The translations under genes and the position numbers were made by a program. Positions 13,519 through 13,606 of a stretch of 13,606 nt of DNA are shown one piece after another. This DNA is from Methanobacteriota archaeon. Lineage in GTDB: Archaea; Thermoplasmatota; Poseidoniia; Poseidoniales; Thalassarchaeaceae. The notes beneath the pieces are model-generated. The model did not search any database. It was not told the origin of the DNA and saw nothing but the letters and a program-made list of their open reading frames with translations. The DNA lies in NCBI GenBank assembly GCA_002712645.1, contig PAUH01000046.1, positions 1-13,606 on the forward strand, written 5' to 3'. The first letter of the stretch is position 1, and the number at the start of each line of letters is the position of its first letter.

Positions 13519-13606
13519 ATGTCGCTACTAAAATTTAATGACAAGTTGGAGCAAGGACTTTGCCTCTCAGCTGTTGGCCTATCGCTCCTTTTCGTTATCC
13601 TCGGAC
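13519..13606 (+). CDS. Start of a membrane protein, cut by the window end (OadG-like?)
   Basis: An ATG at 13519, preceded by an in-frame TAA, opens a frame to the window edge: MSLLKFNDKLEQGLCLSAVG continuing LSLLFVILG (29 codons). A short polar start followed by one hydrophobic helix of this kind is typical of the small gamma subunit of sodium-pumping decarboxylases (OadG), which reads EGL.L...GM.VVF..L. The match is only suggestive and could equally be another single-helix protein. There is no clear ribosome site. The 93 bases between dcd and this start contain nothing else I can support. Confidence 0.45.
   Translation, partial: MSLLKFNDKLEQGLCLSAVGLSLLFVILG

Noticed and set aside
1..13606. 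tRNA genes, CRISPR repeats, insertion sequences or phage genes
   Set aside because: I looked for T-loop motifs in the gaps, evenly spaced repeats, and transposase or integrase text; none was found.

Overview
The window looks like a chromosomal, mostly housekeeping segment of a planctomycete-like bacterium (phylum is an inference). Supporting points are the style of the TopA C-terminal tail, a small 'YSGDP...EWERIWFLDQPSHLTPYRTHGG' membrane/lipoprotein, a membrane-protein plus zinc-ribbon pair of a kind I associate with planctomycetes, and moderate GC. No insertion sequence, phage gene, CRISPR array, rRNA or tRNA was seen.

Layout. 1-1751 (+): C-terminal part of DNA topoisomerase I, cut by the window edge. 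It converges, with 5 nt between stops, on acpS and trpS (1757-3213, -). Behind trpS lies a decayed C-terminal fragment of dihydroorotate dehydrogenase (about 3268-3510, -). Next come an HU/IHF-family gene (3840-4136, +), a doubtful tiny ORF (4272-4385, +) and a small membrane/lipoprotein gene (4408-4665, +). From 8254 back to 4808 (-) runs a tight five-gene unit: moaD, moaE, moaA, a class V aminotransferase/cysteine desulfurase and a CxxCxxCC cysteine-cluster protein. Behind it are two overlapping genes for a polytopic membrane protein and a zinc-ribbon membrane protein (9825 to 8492, -). Then folE (10555 to 9923, -), preceded by an overlapping pair, DUF309 and a stand-alone LON-domain protein (11882 to 10766, -). 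On the other strand are endonuclease III (nth), dCTP deaminase (dcd) and the first 29 codons of a membrane protein that runs off the end.

How the genes work together. moaA, moaD and moaE supply the first radical-SAM step and the two molybdopterin-synthase subunits of molybdenum cofactor synthesis; the co-transcribed PLP enzyme is a natural candidate sulfur donor for MoaD. acpS activates acyl carrier protein, folE opens pterin/folate synthesis, dcd and nth serve nucleotide supply and base-excision repair, and HU and TopA act on DNA structure. I did not find an obviously new multi-gene system. The points most worth a second look are the altered TopA zinc-ribbon tail, the pyrD remnant, a hairpin over the HU start codon, the moa-desulfurase-cysteine-cluster operon, and the uncharacterised membrane/zinc-ribbon pair.
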